Positions 1-8,528 of a stretch of 64,000 nucleotides of DNA are shown here, piece after piece. The DNA comes from Brevibacterium sp. CS2 (lineage in GTDB: Bacteria > Actinomycetota > Actinomycetes > Actinomycetales > Brevibacteriaceae). The notes beneath the pieces were generated by a model. It was not told where the DNA came from, searched no databases, and worked only from the letters and a program-made list of their open reading frames with translations. How positions within the stretch are numbered: position 1 is the stretch's first letter; each line of letters opens with the position of its first letter. The stretch lies in the NCBI RefSeq assembly GCF_005280295.1, contig NZ_CP040020.1:2976001-3040000 (forward strand). The letters run 5' to 3'. The position numbers and the translations under genes are program-made.

Positions 1-135
1 CGGTCGTCGGACGATCGACGGGGGAATCCGGGGTGGATCCGGTCACGGGCATCGACTTCTCTCGGTAGTGGTCGGTCTTCCATTCTCCCACAGGCGCGCC
101 GGGCGGCGGCCGGTGCGCGGATTACCATGGGCGTG

Positions 136-756
136 ATGACTGAACACTATTTCTCCGCGAATCCTTCCGCGCCCGGGCCGCTCCGGACGATCACCGCCCG
201 GCTCGCGGGCCGGGAGGTCGCGGTGACGACGGCCGGTGGCGTGTTCTCCCCCGGCCGACTCGACCTCGGCACGCAGGTGCTGCTCAAGGCGCTGCCGGAG
301 CCGCCGGCCGGGGAGCTGCTCGACCTCGGGTGCGGCTGGGGGCCGATCTCCCTGCAGGCCGGTCTCGAGGCGCGTCAAGCGGGGACCGCGGTGCGGATCT
401 GGGCGCTCGACGTCAACGAGCGGGCCCTCGAGCTCACCGCCCGCAACGCCCGCGACCTCGGGTTGGATGCGATCCGGACCGTCACCGCCGCCGAGGTGCC
501 CGCCTACATCGCGTTCGACGCGATCTGGTCAAACCCCCCGATCCGGGTGGGCAAGGAGGTCCTCCACGGGCTGCTGGAGACCTGGCTGCCGAGGCTCGCC
601 CCGGGCGGGCAGGCGTGGCTCGTCGTGTCGAAGAACCTCGGCGCCGATTCGCTCCGGGTGTGGATCGCCGACATGCTCGGCGCGGGCTACACGGTGGCCA
701 AGCACTCCTCGGCGAAGGGCTTCCGCGTCCTCGTCGTGACGCGCTCAGCCGACTGA
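136..756 (+). CDS. Class I SAM-dependent methyltransferase, RsmC/RlmG-like
   Basis: 206-residue single-domain methyltransferase. The SAM-binding glycine loop DLGCGWGP is at about residues 63-70, the acidic ribose-binding segment (ALDVNERAL) near 90-98, and the NPP-type catalytic motif (SNPPI) near 132-136. An NPP motif points to methylation of an exocyclic amino group of a base; small actinobacterial proteins of this kind resemble the C-terminal half of 16S rRNA guanine-N2 methyltransferase RsmC. The target base cannot be told from sequence. I start at ATG 136 because family members begin M-[ST]-E-H-Y-F-S; an in-frame ATG lies at 127 and neither has a clear Shine-Dalgarno. It is convergent with dapF, and I see no strong hairpin in the roughly 105 bases between them. 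Confidence 0.85.
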   Translation: MTEHYFSANPSAPGPLRTITARLAGREVAVTTAGGVFSPGRLDLGTQVLLKALPEPPAGELLDLGCGWGPISLQAGLEARQAGTAVRIWALDVNERALELTARNARDLGLDAIRTVTAAEVPAYIAFDAIWSNPPIRVGKEVLHGLLETWLPRLAPGGQAWLVVSKNLGADSLRVWIADMLGAGYTVAKHSSAKGFRVLVVTRSAD

Positions 757-861
757 GAGCCGGGGATCATACCTTCCGGAACCGTTGATCTCCGCTCGCC
801 GGCACACGGTCCCGCGCACACACAGGCTGATAGGGCGAGGATCCGGGAGCTGCGCGGCCTG

Positions 862-1788
862 TCAGCGCGCGGCGAGGGCTGCGGCGAACTCCGCGGTCGG
901 CACCACGTCGCCGATGAGCACGGCAGGACCGGACAGGGCGACCGAGCTCTCGCTGATCTCGACCTCGACGGTGCCGCCGGGCAGGGTGATCGTCCACGTC
1001 GTCGGGCCGTGCTCCCCGGCCCAGAAGCGGGCGGCGAGCGCGGCGGCGCAGGCCCCGGTGCCGCACGACTGCGTCTCCCCCACCCCGCGCTCGTGGACGC
1101 GCATCGCGAGCCGGCCGGTCGACGGATCGCCGTCGTGGTCGGGCTCGATGACGATGTACTCGACGTTGGTGCCGTGCGCGGGCAGCGGGTCGACGGCCGG
1201 GAGCCGGGTGAGGTCGGCGGCGGCGAGCTCCTCGGCCCCGGCGAGCGCGACGACGGTATGGGGGTTGCCCATGTCGACGCTGATCGCCGGACGGGGGACG
1301 TCGATGCCGGCGGTGTCGACGAGTGAGTCGGCACCCTCGGTGATCGAGCGCGGGAACTCCCAGCGGCCCATGTCGACGCGGTACCAGGCCTCCTGCGCGC
1401 CGGTGGGGTCCGGGACCCGGGTGACGTGCTTGACGCCGGCCCGGGTGCCCACGGCGAGCGGTCCGGCGGCGAGGTCGGCGAGGCCGTGCTCGACGAGGCA
1501 GTGGGCGAAGACGCGCACGCCGTTGCCGCACATCTCCGCGATCGAGCCATCGGCGTTGCGGTAGTCCATGAACCATTCGGCACCGACCGTGTGGGCGTCC
1601 ACGGCTTCGGGGATCCCTGCCGCTGCCGAACGGACCACCCGGATGAGACCGTCGCCGCCCACGCCGCGCCGACGATCGCACAGCAGGGCGACCGCTTCGG
1701 GAGAGAGGTCGGCGGCGCCGTCGAGATCGGCGAGGAGGACGAAGTCGTTGGCGGTGCCGTGGCCCCGGGTGAGTGCGTACGTAGTCAC
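862..1788 (-). CDS. dapF: Diaminopimelate epimerase
   Basis: Converts LL- to meso-2,6-diaminopimelate in the cytoplasm, the last step before lysine decarboxylation and the source of the peptidoglycan cross-linking residue. 308 residues, normal for the family. Both catalytic cysteines are present in their motifs: MCGNGVR (Cys87) and SCGTGAC (Cys242). The substrate-binding GNPH segment is near residues 174-177. The start is GTG at 1788. It lies 38 bases downstream of miaA on the same strand and probably forms the end of the miaB-miaA-dapF run, a common actinobacterial order. Other lysine genes in the window (dapA, dapB) are far away, so the pathway is scattered. Confidence 0.96.
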   Translation of the reverse strand: MTTYALTRGHGTANDFVLLADLDGAADLSPEAVALLCDRRRGVGGDGLIRVVRSAAAGIPEAVDAHTVGAEWFMDYRNADGSIAEMCGNGVRVFAHCLVEHGLADLAAGPLAVGTRAGVKHVTRVPDPTGAQEAWYRVDMGRWEFPRSITEGADSLVDTAGIDVPRPAISVDMGNPHTVVALAGAEELAAADLTRLPAVDPLPAHGTNVEYIVIEPDHDGDPSTGRLAMRVHERGVGETQSCGTGACAAALAARFWAGEHGPTTWTITLPGGTVEVEISESSVALSGPAVLIGDVVPTAEFAAALAAR

Positions 1789-1826
1789 CCGGCCAGTCTA
1801 CTGCTCCGCTCTGCTGCCGCCCCGAT

Positions 1827-2852
1827 CTACCGCTGCCGCTGCGCGCCGCCGTCCGCCCTGAGGACCTCGAGAGCGCGATCGACGGCCGAGGCGCCCGCGG
1901 GCAGCCAGCGGATCCGGGGGTCGCGCCGGAACCACGTGTCCTGCCGCTTGGCGAACTGGCGGGTGCGCACGATCGTCGATTCGCGGGCGGCGAGCTCGGC
2001 GACGCGGCCGGCGAGCAGGTCGACGATCTGGGCGTAACCGATCGCCTGCCGGGCGGTGGTGCCGGTGAGCAGGCCGCGCGGCAGCAGGGCGCGCACCTCG
2101 TCGACCCAGCCGGCCTCCCACATGCGCTCGACGCGGGCTGCGATCCGCTCGTGCAGGGTCGCCCGGTCGAGGGCGAGCCCCACCTGCACGGTGGGCAGGG
2201 CGTACTCGTAACGCGGCAGCTGGGCGCTGAAGGGCTCGCCGGTGATCTCAAGCACTTCGAGGGCGCGCACCACTCGCCGGGTGTCGGCCGGGGCGATGGT
2301 CCGCGCCGCCTCCGGGTCGAGCCCGGCGAGCCGCCGGTGGAGGACCGTGCTGCCGTGGTCGTGCGCCTCGGCCTCGAGCCGGGCCCGGACCTGCGGGTCG
2401 GTGCCGGGGAACGCCATCCGGTCGGTCGCGGCGCGCACGTAGAGGCCGGAGCCGCCGACGAGGATCGGCACGTGCCCGCGGCCGCGGATCGCGGTGATGA
2501 GGGCGCGCGCCTCGTGCTGGAAGGTCGCGACGGAGGCGTCCTCGTCGACGTCGAGGATGTCGAGGAGGTGGTGGGCGATGCCGCCGCGCTCGCCGGGCGC
2601 GAGCTTCGCGGTGCCGATGTCCATGCCGCGGTAGAACTGCATCGCATCGGCGTTGATGATCTCCCCGCCGAGGCGCTGGGCGAGGGCGATCGCGAGCTCG
2701 GACTTGCCGGTCGCGGTCGCGCCGACGACGTTGATCACGGGATGGTCGGAGGCGTCCGGGCGGTCGGGCCCGTCCGGGTGCGCGGGATCGACCGGGTCTT
2801 CGGGGCCGTGAGATGCTCCGGGGCCGTCGGGGTGTGCGGCGCGGGCCGGCAC
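1827..2852 (-). CDS. miaA: tRNA dimethylallyltransferase
   Basis: Transfers a dimethylallyl group to N6 of A37 in tRNAs that read UNN codons; MiaB then methylthiolates the product. The P-loop GATATGKS is at residues 44-51, followed by the tRNA/prenyl-site segment with the conserved DAMQFYRGMDIGTAK stretch. The protein has a 38-residue Pro/Asp-rich N-terminal extension before the usual start of the fold. I keep the GTG start at 2852 because a GGAG sits 7 bases upstream and it follows the miaB stop by 3 bases, which suggests coupled translation. Starting inside the extension cannot be excluded. Confidence 0.95.
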   Translation of the reverse strand: MPARAAHPDGPGASHGPEDPVDPAHPDGPDRPDASDHPVINVVGATATGKSELAIALAQRLGGEIINADAMQFYRGMDIGTAKLAPGERGGIAHHLLDILDVDEDASVATFQHEARALITAIRGRGHVPILVGGSGLYVRAATDRMAFPGTDPQVRARLEAEAHDHGSTVLHRRLAGLDPEAARTIAPADTRRVVRALEVLEITGEPFSAQLPRYEYALPTVQVGLALDRATLHERIAARVERMWEAGWVDEVRALLPRGLLTGTTARQAIGYAQIVDLLAGRVAELAARESTIVRTRQFAKRQDTWFRRDPRIRWLPAGASAVDRALEVLRADGGAQRQR

Positions 2853-2855
2853 GGA

Positions 2856-4355
2856 TCAGCTCCGGGGGCGCAGGGTGGGCATGCCGAGCACGGTGGGCCC
2901 GCCGGGTGCGCCGCCGCCGGTGCCGCAGGAGTCGGCCTGTGCGCGGTCCCAGGCGTCGCCGGAGGCGGTGGGCCGCACGAGGGCCGGACCGTCGGCGATG
3001 AGGAAGAACGGCCGGGCCTCGCTCACCTCGGCGCTGAGGACGTCGCCGGGACGCACGGTGGGCAGCGGGCCGGTGGGGCCGACGTGGACGAGCCGGTTGT
3101 CGGCGGCACGGCCGGTGTACCGGTGGTGCTCGCTGTCGGGAAGGGAGGTGACGAGCACCTCGACCCGGCGGCCCACCTGGGCGCGGTTCTCCTCCCAGGA
3201 GATCTCGTCCTGGAGGGCGACGAGTCGCTCGAAGCGCTCCTGCACGACCTCCTTGGGGAGCTGGTCGGGCATGTCCGCCGCCGGCGTGCCGGGACGCTTG
3301 GAGTACTGGAAGGTGAAGGCCTGGGCGAAGCGGGACCGGCGGACGATGTCGAGGGTGCCCTGGAAGTCCTCCTCGGTCTCCCCCGGGAAGCCGACGATGA
3401 TGTCGGTGGTGATCGCGGCGTGCGGGATGCGCTCGCGCACCTTCTCGAGGATGCCGAGGAACCGCGAGGTGCGGTAGGAGCGGCGCATCGCCTTGAGGAT
3501 CCGGTCCGAGCCGGACTGGAGCGGCATGTGGAGCTGCGGCATCACCGTGGGAGTCTCCGCCATCGCGTCGATGACGTCGTCGGAGAACGCCGCCGGGTGG
3601 GGGCTGGTGAAGCGCACCCGCTCGATCCCCTCGACCGCGCCGACGGCGCGGAGCAGCTTGGCGAAGGCGCCGCGGTCGCGGAACTCCGCCCCGTAGGAGT
3701 TGACGTTCTGGCCGAGCAGGGTGACCTCGATGACGCCGTCGGCGGCGAGTGCCTGGACCTCGGCGAGGATGTCGCCGGGCCGGCGGTCCTTCTCCTTGCC
3801 GCGCAGCGCGGGCACGATGCAGAAGGTGCACGTGTTGTTGCAGCCGACGGAGATCGACACCCAGCCGGAATGGTGCGACTCCCGCCGAGTGGGCAGGGTC
3901 GAGGGGAACACGTCGAGGCTCTCGAGGATCTCGACCTGCGCCTCCTCGTTGTGGCGGGCGCGGTCGAGGAGCGCAGGCAGCGAGCCCATGTTGTGGGTGC
4001 CGAACACGACGTCGACCCACGGGGCCCGCTCGACGATCGCGGCGCGGTCCTTCTGGGCCATGCAGCCGCCGACGGCGATCTGCATGCCCGGGCGCTCCTT
4101 CTTGACCTGGGCGAGGCGTCCGAGGTTGCCGTAGAGGCGGTTGTCCGCGTTCTCACGGACGGCGCAGGTGTTGAACACGACGATGTCGGCGGTCTCGCCG
4201 ACGGGGGCCGGCCGGTAGCCTGCGTCGTCGAGGAGGCCCGAGAGCCGTTCGGAGTCGTGGACGTTCATCTGGCACCCGTAGGTCGTCACCGCGTAGGTGC
4301 GGGCATCTGCGGGGGCCTCCGTCAGCGGCAGCGGGGGTGCGGTGGTGTCAGTCAT
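2856..4355 (-). CDS. miaB: tRNA-2-methylthio-N6-dimethylallyladenosine synthase
   Basis: Radical-SAM methylthiotransferase that adds the methylthio group to i6A37 made by MiaA. The N-terminal UPF0004 domain carries the auxiliary-cluster cysteines Cys28, Cys64 and Cys98, and the radical-SAM motif CNNTCTFC supplies Cys172, Cys176 and Cys179. A TRAM RNA-binding domain follows near residues 390-460. The ATG at 4355 has a GGAG 8 bases upstream, and family homology begins just after it, so I prefer it to an in-frame start 48 bases further out. It heads the miaB-miaA-dapF run. About 160 bases separate it from recX, with no clear terminator. Confidence 0.96.
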   Translation of the reverse strand: MTDTTAPPLPLTEAPADARTYAVTTYGCQMNVHDSERLSGLLDDAGYRPAPVGETADIVVFNTCAVRENADNRLYGNLGRLAQVKKERPGMQIAVGGCMAQKDRAAIVERAPWVDVVFGTHNMGSLPALLDRARHNEEAQVEILESLDVFPSTLPTRRESHHSGWVSISVGCNNTCTFCIVPALRGKEKDRRPGDILAEVQALAADGVIEVTLLGQNVNSYGAEFRDRGAFAKLLRAVGAVEGIERVRFTSPHPAAFSDDVIDAMAETPTVMPQLHMPLQSGSDRILKAMRRSYRTSRFLGILEKVRERIPHAAITTDIIVGFPGETEEDFQGTLDIVRRSRFAQAFTFQYSKRPGTPAADMPDQLPKEVVQERFERLVALQDEISWEENRAQVGRRVEVLVTSLPDSEHHRYTGRAADNRLVHVGPTGPLPTVRPGDVLSAEVSEARPFFLIADGPALVRPTASGDAWDRAQADSCGTGGGAPGGPTVLGMPTLRPRS

Positions 4356-4518
4356 CAGGGCTCCAGTGTACCGAGGCCTCCCGTGCTGCCCCGAAGGCTC
4401 CATGGCCGTCGACTCCGGGAACGCCGGGTCGGGAGAGTCGAAGACAGGGGGACGTCACGGACAGGGGAACGTCGCGAGCCAGGGTGCGTCGCGGGAATCG
4501 AACGCGCCCTCGGAATGC

Positions 4519-5259
4519 TCAGGCGTCCTCGAGGGCACGGCGGGCTGCGGCCATGCACACGGATTGGGGGAAGCCGCGCCGGGCGAGCATGCCGAGCGTG
4601 CGGCGCAGGCGTGTGTCGTGGGGCAGGTTCGCGGTGCTCCGCGCCTTCTTCAGCGCGACCTCGTAGGCGAGGTCGAACTCGTCGTCGATGTCCTCGAGCG
4701 CGTGCTCGCTGACGGATTCGGGGATCCCCTTCTTCGTGAGCTCCTGGCGGAGGGCCCGTACGGAGAGCGCGCGGGATTCCCGGCGGGCGCGCACGAAGCC
4801 GGCGGCGAACTGCTCGTCGTCGAGCAGCCCGGAGGCGGTGAGCCGGTCGAGCAGGGTGTCGACGACGTCCTCGGGGTGCTCCTTGCGCAGGAGCTTCGAC
4901 CGGAGCTCCTCGGTCGCATGGTCACGGGCGGCGAGCATGTTGAGCGCCCGCTTCTTCGCGCGTTTGTACTCCGGGTCGTCCGCGCTCACCCCGCCGGCGA
5001 GTGCCGCGGATTCGTCCTCGGCATCGGATGCCGCAGGTGCTGCAGGTTCAGCAGGCACCGGGGCGCGCTCGGCACCCCGCCACACCCCGGCGAGCCCGCC
5101 GGGCAGCGGTGCGCCACCGTCAGGTGACCCGGCGGCACCGGAATCGCCGGTGGCCCCGCTGCTCGAGCGGGCCATGACCTCGTCGATGGCCTGCCGGGCC
5201 GCCGCGAGGACCGCCTCCGCGGAACGGTCCTCGCGGCGGTGCGCGTCAGAAGTCGACAT
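4519..5259 (-). CDS. recX: Regulatory protein RecX
   Basis: RecX binds RecA filaments and limits their growth and ATPase activity. The RecX fold of about 150 residues (three-helix repeats) fills the C-terminal part and includes the typical stretch [16 protein letters not shown]. The first roughly 90 residues are a low-complexity Ala/Gly/Pro/Ser linker. The ATG at 5259 overlaps the recA stop by 14 bases and has GGAGAAG upstream inside recA, so recX is translationally coupled to recA and should share its SOS control. Confidence 0.93.
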   Translation of the reverse strand: MSTSDAHRREDRSAEAVLAAARQAIDEVMARSSSGATGDSGAAGSPDGGAPLPGGLAGVWRGAERAPVPAEPAAPAASDAEDESAALAGGVSADDPEYKRAKKRALNMLAARDHATEELRSKLLRKEHPEDVVDTLLDRLTASGLLDDEQFAAGFVRARRESRALSVRALRQELTKKGIPESVSEHALEDIDDEFDLAYEVALKKARSTANLPHDTRLRRTLGMLARRGFPQSVCMAAARRALEDA

Positions 5260-6370
5260 TGCTCTTCTCCGGCGCGGCCGCCGGGTCGTCGGCCGGTGCC
5301 GGTGCCGGTGCTGCGGCATCCTCGGCGGGCGCGTCCGGGAGTTCGGCGATGAGGCCGAGCTTGTGCTTGATCTTGAGCTCGATCTCCTCGGCCAGGCCCG
5401 GGTTGTCGCGGAGGAAGTTCCGGACGTTCTCCTTGCCCTGCCCCAGCTGGTCCCCGTCGTAGGTGAACCAGGAGCCGGACTTGCGGACGATGCCGTTGTC
5501 CACGCCCATGTCGATAAGGCTGCCCTCGCGGGAGATCCCCTGGCCGTAGATGATGTCGAACTCCGCCTGCTTGAAGGGCGGGGCGATCTTGTTCTTCACG
5601 ACCTTGACGCGGGTGCGGTTGCCGACGGCCTCGCCGGCCTCCTTGAGCGTCTCGATGCGGCGCACGTCGAGGCGCACCGAGGCGTAGAACTTCAGCGCCT
5701 TGCCACCGGAGGTGGTCTCCGGGGAGCCGAAGAACACGCCGACCTTCTCGCGGAGCTGGTTGATGAAGATCGCGGTGGTCTTCGAGTGGGCGAGCGCACC
5801 GGTGATCTTGCGCAGCGCCTGGGACATGAGGCGGGCCTGGAGGCCGACGTGGGAGTCGCCCATCTCGCCCTCGATCTCCGCCTTGGGGACGAGCGCGGCG
5901 ACGGAGTCGATGACGATGACGTCGAGCGCTCCGGAGCGGATGAGCATGTCCGCGATCTCCAGCGCCTGCTCACCGGTGTCCGGCTGCGAGACGAGCAGCT
6001 GGTCGGTGTCGACGCCGAGCTTCTTCGCGTACTCCGGGTCGAGCGCGTGCTCGGCGTCGATGAAGCCGGCGATGCCGCCGGCGCGCTGGGCGCTCGCCAC
6101 GGCGTGGAGCGCCACGGTCGTCTTGCCCGAGGACTCCGGGCCGTAGATCTCGACGACGCGGCCGCGCGGGAGCCCGCCGATGCCGAGCGCGATGTCGAGG
6201 GCGATCGAGCCGGTCGGGATGTACTCGATCGGGGCGCGGGTCTCGTCGCCCAGGCGCATCACGGCGCCCTTGCCGTACTGGCGGTCGATCTGGCCGAGCG
6301 CGGCCTCGAGCGCCTTGGACTTGTTGTCCGCCGAGCCGGCCTGCGGTGAGCGGGGGGTGCGTGCTGCCAT
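5246..6370 (-). CDS. recA: Recombinase A
   Basis: DNA strand-exchange ATPase and co-protease for LexA self-cleavage. 374 residues. Walker A GPESSGKT is at residues 77-84; the Walker B region ([12 protein letters not shown]) and the DNA-binding loop segments ([22 protein letters not shown]-type) follow in order. The acidic, Ala/Pro-rich tail ends in a short Asn-Val-Asp-Phe motif, as in many actinobacterial RecA proteins. The ATG at 6370 is preceded by AAGGAGG at good spacing, which rules out the longer in-frame start at 6472. A consensus LexA box lies about 150 bases upstream. Confidence 0.98.
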   Translation of the reverse strand: MAARTPRSPQAGSADNKSKALEAALGQIDRQYGKGAVMRLGDETRAPIEYIPTGSIALDIALGIGGLPRGRVVEIYGPESSGKTTVALHAVASAQRAGGIAGFIDAEHALDPEYAKKLGVDTDQLLVSQPDTGEQALEIADMLIRSGALDVIVIDSVAALVPKAEIEGEMGDSHVGLQARLMSQALRKITGALAHSKTTAIFINQLREKVGVFFGSPETTSGGKALKFYASVRLDVRRIETLKEAGEAVGNRTRVKVVKNKIAPPFKQAEFDIIYGQGISREGSLIDMGVDNGIVRKSGSWFTYDGDQLGQGKENVRNFLRDNPGLAEEIELKIKHKLGLIAELPDAPAEDAAAPAPAPADDPAAAPEKSNVDF

Positions 6371-6507
6371 GGGTTCCTCCTTGGGTGGGTCCGTCTGCCA
6401 GCACTCTAGAACGCGGCACGGACACGGGTCCGGATCAGCGGTCCGGCTGTGGATGGAGACGGCGGTGCGCACGTCCCCGGGTCACAGCCGAACCCGTCAT
6501 GGGACCC

Positions 6508-6513
6508 ATCCTA
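6508..6513 (-). promoter_or_regulatory. Candidate recA -10 element
   Basis: On the minus strand this reads TAGGAT. The hexamer 17 bases upstream (GAACAG) lies inside the LexA box, so LexA binding would cover the -35 region. Transcription would start near 6501, leaving a leader of about 130 bases. The assignment rests on position and consensus only. Confidence 0.5.
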
Positions 6514-6523
6514 ACCCGGAATG

Positions 6524-6537
6524 GGAACACCTGTTCG
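6524..6537 (-). promoter_or_regulatory. LexA (SOS) box upstream of recA
   Basis: The minus strand reads CGAACAGGTGTTCC, an exact match to the actinobacterial/Gram-positive SOS consensus CGAACRNRYGTTYC. It is the only such box I noticed in the window. It predicts damage induction of recA-recX. Confidence 0.85.
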
Positions 6538-6635
6538 ATATGTGCGGGCGTGTCGTGGCGATGCTGTGACCCGCGGACGGCGGGCCGTCGTCGCCTGTCC
6601 CCAGCACCCGGCACCGGCAACGGGCGCACGCCTCC

Positions 6636-6863
6636 TCAGAAGGGTGCTGCGCGCGGGGTGTCGCGGCCGAGCCGCCGCTCCGGCGGCACGCCGGTGGCCT
6701 CGCAGATCGCGGTCCAGATGTCGCGCGGCTCGATGCCGGCGTCGAAGGCCTCGGCCGCGGTGCGTGAGCCCAGCGTGGACAGGGCGAGGTCGGTGTGGAG
6801 GGATTCCGCACGGACCTGTCCGAACTCCTCGTTCATCAACGTCCAGTAGAGCGTGTGACGCAT
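6636..6863 (-). CDS. DUF3046 family protein
   Basis: 75-residue protein of unknown function. It shows the family pattern: an N-terminal MRHTLYWTLMNEEFG-type start, then the LSTLGSRTAAEAFDAG and DIWTAICEATGVP stretches. DUF3046 genes recur beside recA in Actinobacteria, which supports the assignment but not a function. The ATG directly abuts the clgR stop codon, so it is translated from the clgR transcript. A 265-base interval with the recA promoter follows. Confidence 0.88.
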   Translation of the reverse strand: MRHTLYWTLMNEEFGQVRAESLHTDLALSTLGSRTAAEAFDAGIEPRDIWTAICEATGVPPERRLGRDTPRAAPF

Positions 6864-7187
6864 TCAGGCGGGCCCGGCCAGGGCATCGGCCGGCTCGCCC
6901 TGGAGCACGCGCCGGGACATCTCCACCGGGACGGTGTCCGGGATCTCCACGCCCTCACTGATCGCGAACCGGTCGCTGACCTCGCGGAGCAGGGAGGACA
7001 CGGGCAGATCGAGGGCCTCGCAGATCGCGGACAGGAGCTCCGAGGAGGCCTCCTTCTGGCCGCGCTCGATCTCGCTGAGGTAGCCGAGCGACACGCTCGC
7101 GCCGGTGGAGACGTCGCGCAGAGTGCGGTTCTGGCGCCGGCGGGCGGCACGCAGGGAGTCGCCGATCTCGGTGCGCAGCAGCGTCAT
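6864..7187 (-). CDS. clgR: Xre-family transcription factor, ClgR-like
   Basis: 107-residue regulator. A helix-turn-helix occupies about residues 8-64 ([11 protein letters not shown]..., [17 protein letters not shown]). In corynebacteria, streptomycetes and mycobacteria ClgR activates clpP/clpC and also a DNA-damage-independent recA promoter, and it lies in the same pgsA-cinA-clgR-recA order as here. The start ATG has GGGAGGATC upstream. The short C-terminal tail ending in Ala residues ([11 protein letters not shown]) resembles the ClpP-sensitive tail described for ClgR; that comparison is inference. Confidence 0.88.
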   Translation of the reverse strand: MTLLRTEIGDSLRAARRRQNRTLRDVSTGASVSLGYLSEIERGQKEASSELLSAICEALDLPVSSLLREVSDRFAISEGVEIPDTVPVEMSRRVLQGEPADALAGPA

Positions 7188-7371
7188 GACGATCCTCCCG
7201 GTAGCAGCGGACGGTGGGTGCGGTCACGGTTCAGAACTCTATCCATGTGAAGGATGCAACCGCCGACGCCACCGATTTGTTCCCTGTAGCCTACCCGCAC
7301 CGCACCCGGCTGCTCCATCCCGCTCCGGCCTGCGCGGGCGATTGACAGCGAACTGTGACGCTGCCGCAGGG

Positions 7372-7905
7372 CTACTGCCGAACCGGGCCACGCCCGGTCC
7401 CGGGACCTGGTGCACCGCGGCTGCGCAGGTGCTCCGCGAGGAGCGCGATCCCCGCGGCCGTCGTCGCGGCGCGGATCGCCGCCCGGTCGCCGGAGAAGCG
7501 GTGCGCCGCGTGCTCGGTGCCGTCGGCATGGGCGAGTGCGAGGTGGACGAGGCCCACCGGCTTCCCGTCCTGCGGGTCCGGGCCGGCCACTCCGGTGCAC
7601 GCGAGTCCGAGGTCGGCGCCGCACACCCGGGCCGCGCCCTGCGCCATCTGCTTCGCGACCTCGGCGTCGACCGGACCGACCCGGTCGAGCAGCGCGGGGT
7701 CGACCCCGGCGAGACGCGCCTTGAGGTCGGTGGCGTAGGTGATGAGACCGCCCCGCACCGCGGCCGAGGCGCCGGGCACCGTGACGAGGGTCGCGGCGAT
7801 GAGGCCGGCGGTGAGGGACTCCGCGGTCGCGAGGGTGAGTCCGTGCTCGACGAGACCGGTCACGACCTCGGCGACGGCGGGGTCCGGGTCCGGTGGGCCG
7901 CTCAT
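7372..7905 (-). CDS. cinA: CinA C-terminal domain protein (nicotinamide-nucleotide amidase)
   Basis: 177-residue stand-alone CinA C-terminal domain, the PncC-type enzyme that deamidates NMN to NaMN for pyridine-nucleotide recycling. The conserved TAESLTAG motif is near residues 27-34, followed by GGLITYATDLK and the GVAGPDPQDGKPVG segment. The N-terminal molybdopterin-like domain of full CinA is absent, as is usual in actinobacteria. ATG 7905 overlaps the pgsA stop by 4 bases (ATGA), so the two are coupled. A 184-base interval without obvious structure separates it from clgR. Confidence 0.93.
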   Translation of the reverse strand: MSGPPDPDPAVAEVVTGLVEHGLTLATAESLTAGLIAATLVTVPGASAAVRGGLITYATDLKARLAGVDPALLDRVGPVDAEVAKQMAQGAARVCGADLGLACTGVAGPDPQDGKPVGLVHLALAHADGTEHAAHRFSGDRAAIRAATTAAGIALLAEHLRSRGAPGPGTGRGPVRQ

Positions 7906-8516
7906 GCGCGGGCGCGGGGCTCGCGCGGCTCCCGCAGCAGCCGGGCGATCTGGATGCAGTAGTCGATCCCGGTGACGAGGGTGACGATGACGGCGGCGGT
8001 CATGACGACCCAGGCGATGACGATGACGGCGATCGTCACGCCGTCGGGGACGACCGCGGCCAGCGGCAGGAGCACGATGAAGAGGCCGATCGCGATCGTC
8101 TGCAGGAGCGTCTTGAGCTTGCCGCCCTTCGAGGCCGGCAGCACCACTCTGCGCACGATGAGCAGCCGGAGCACGGTGATCCCGAATTCGCGGACGAGGA
8201 TGACGATCGGGATCCACCACGGCAGCGCACCGATGAGGGCGAGGCCGATGAGGGCCGCGGCCATGAGGGACTTGTCGGCGATCGGATCCGCGATCTTGCC
8301 GAAGTCGGTGATGAGGTCGTAGCGCCGGGCGAGGTCCCCGTCGATCTTGTCGGTGAGCATCGCCAGACCGAACACGACGAACGCGCCGAGGCGCCACATC
8401 GGGTCGAGGCCGTCATGGCCGAGCAGCAGGAACAGGAACAGCGGGACGAGCAGGATGCGCAGCACGGTGAGCGCATTCGGCAGGTTCCACGGACTCGGCT
8501 GCGGCTTCTCGGTCAT
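7902..8516 (-). CDS. pgsA: CDP-diacylglycerol-glycerol-3-phosphate phosphatidyltransferase
   Basis: Makes phosphatidylglycerol phosphate in the membrane. 204 residues with several hydrophobic segments. The CDP-alcohol phosphatidyltransferase signature D-x2-D-G-x2-A-R-x8-G-x3-D-x3-D is complete at about residues 56-81. Start: ATG 8516 sits 5 bases after a GGAGC, a better fit than the GTG one codon upstream. It lies 9 bases after ftsK, so ftsK-pgsA-cinA may be one transcript. Confidence 0.94.
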   Translation of the reverse strand: MTEKPQPSPWNLPNALTVLRILLVPLFLFLLLGHDGLDPMWRLGAFVVFGLAMLTDKIDGDLARRYDLITDFGKIADPIADKSLMAAALIGLALIGALPWWIPIVILVREFGITVLRLLIVRRVVLPASKGGKLKTLLQTIAIGLFIVLLPLAAVVPDGVTIAVIVIAWVVMTAAVIVTLVTGIDYCIQIARLLREPREPRARA

Positions 8517-8528
8517 CACCGCTCCAGC

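Noticed and set aside
43-378. Minus-strand frame at the left edge
   Set aside because: It overlaps the start of the methyltransferase gene on the other strand and has no family features; bases 1-126 show no clear gene.
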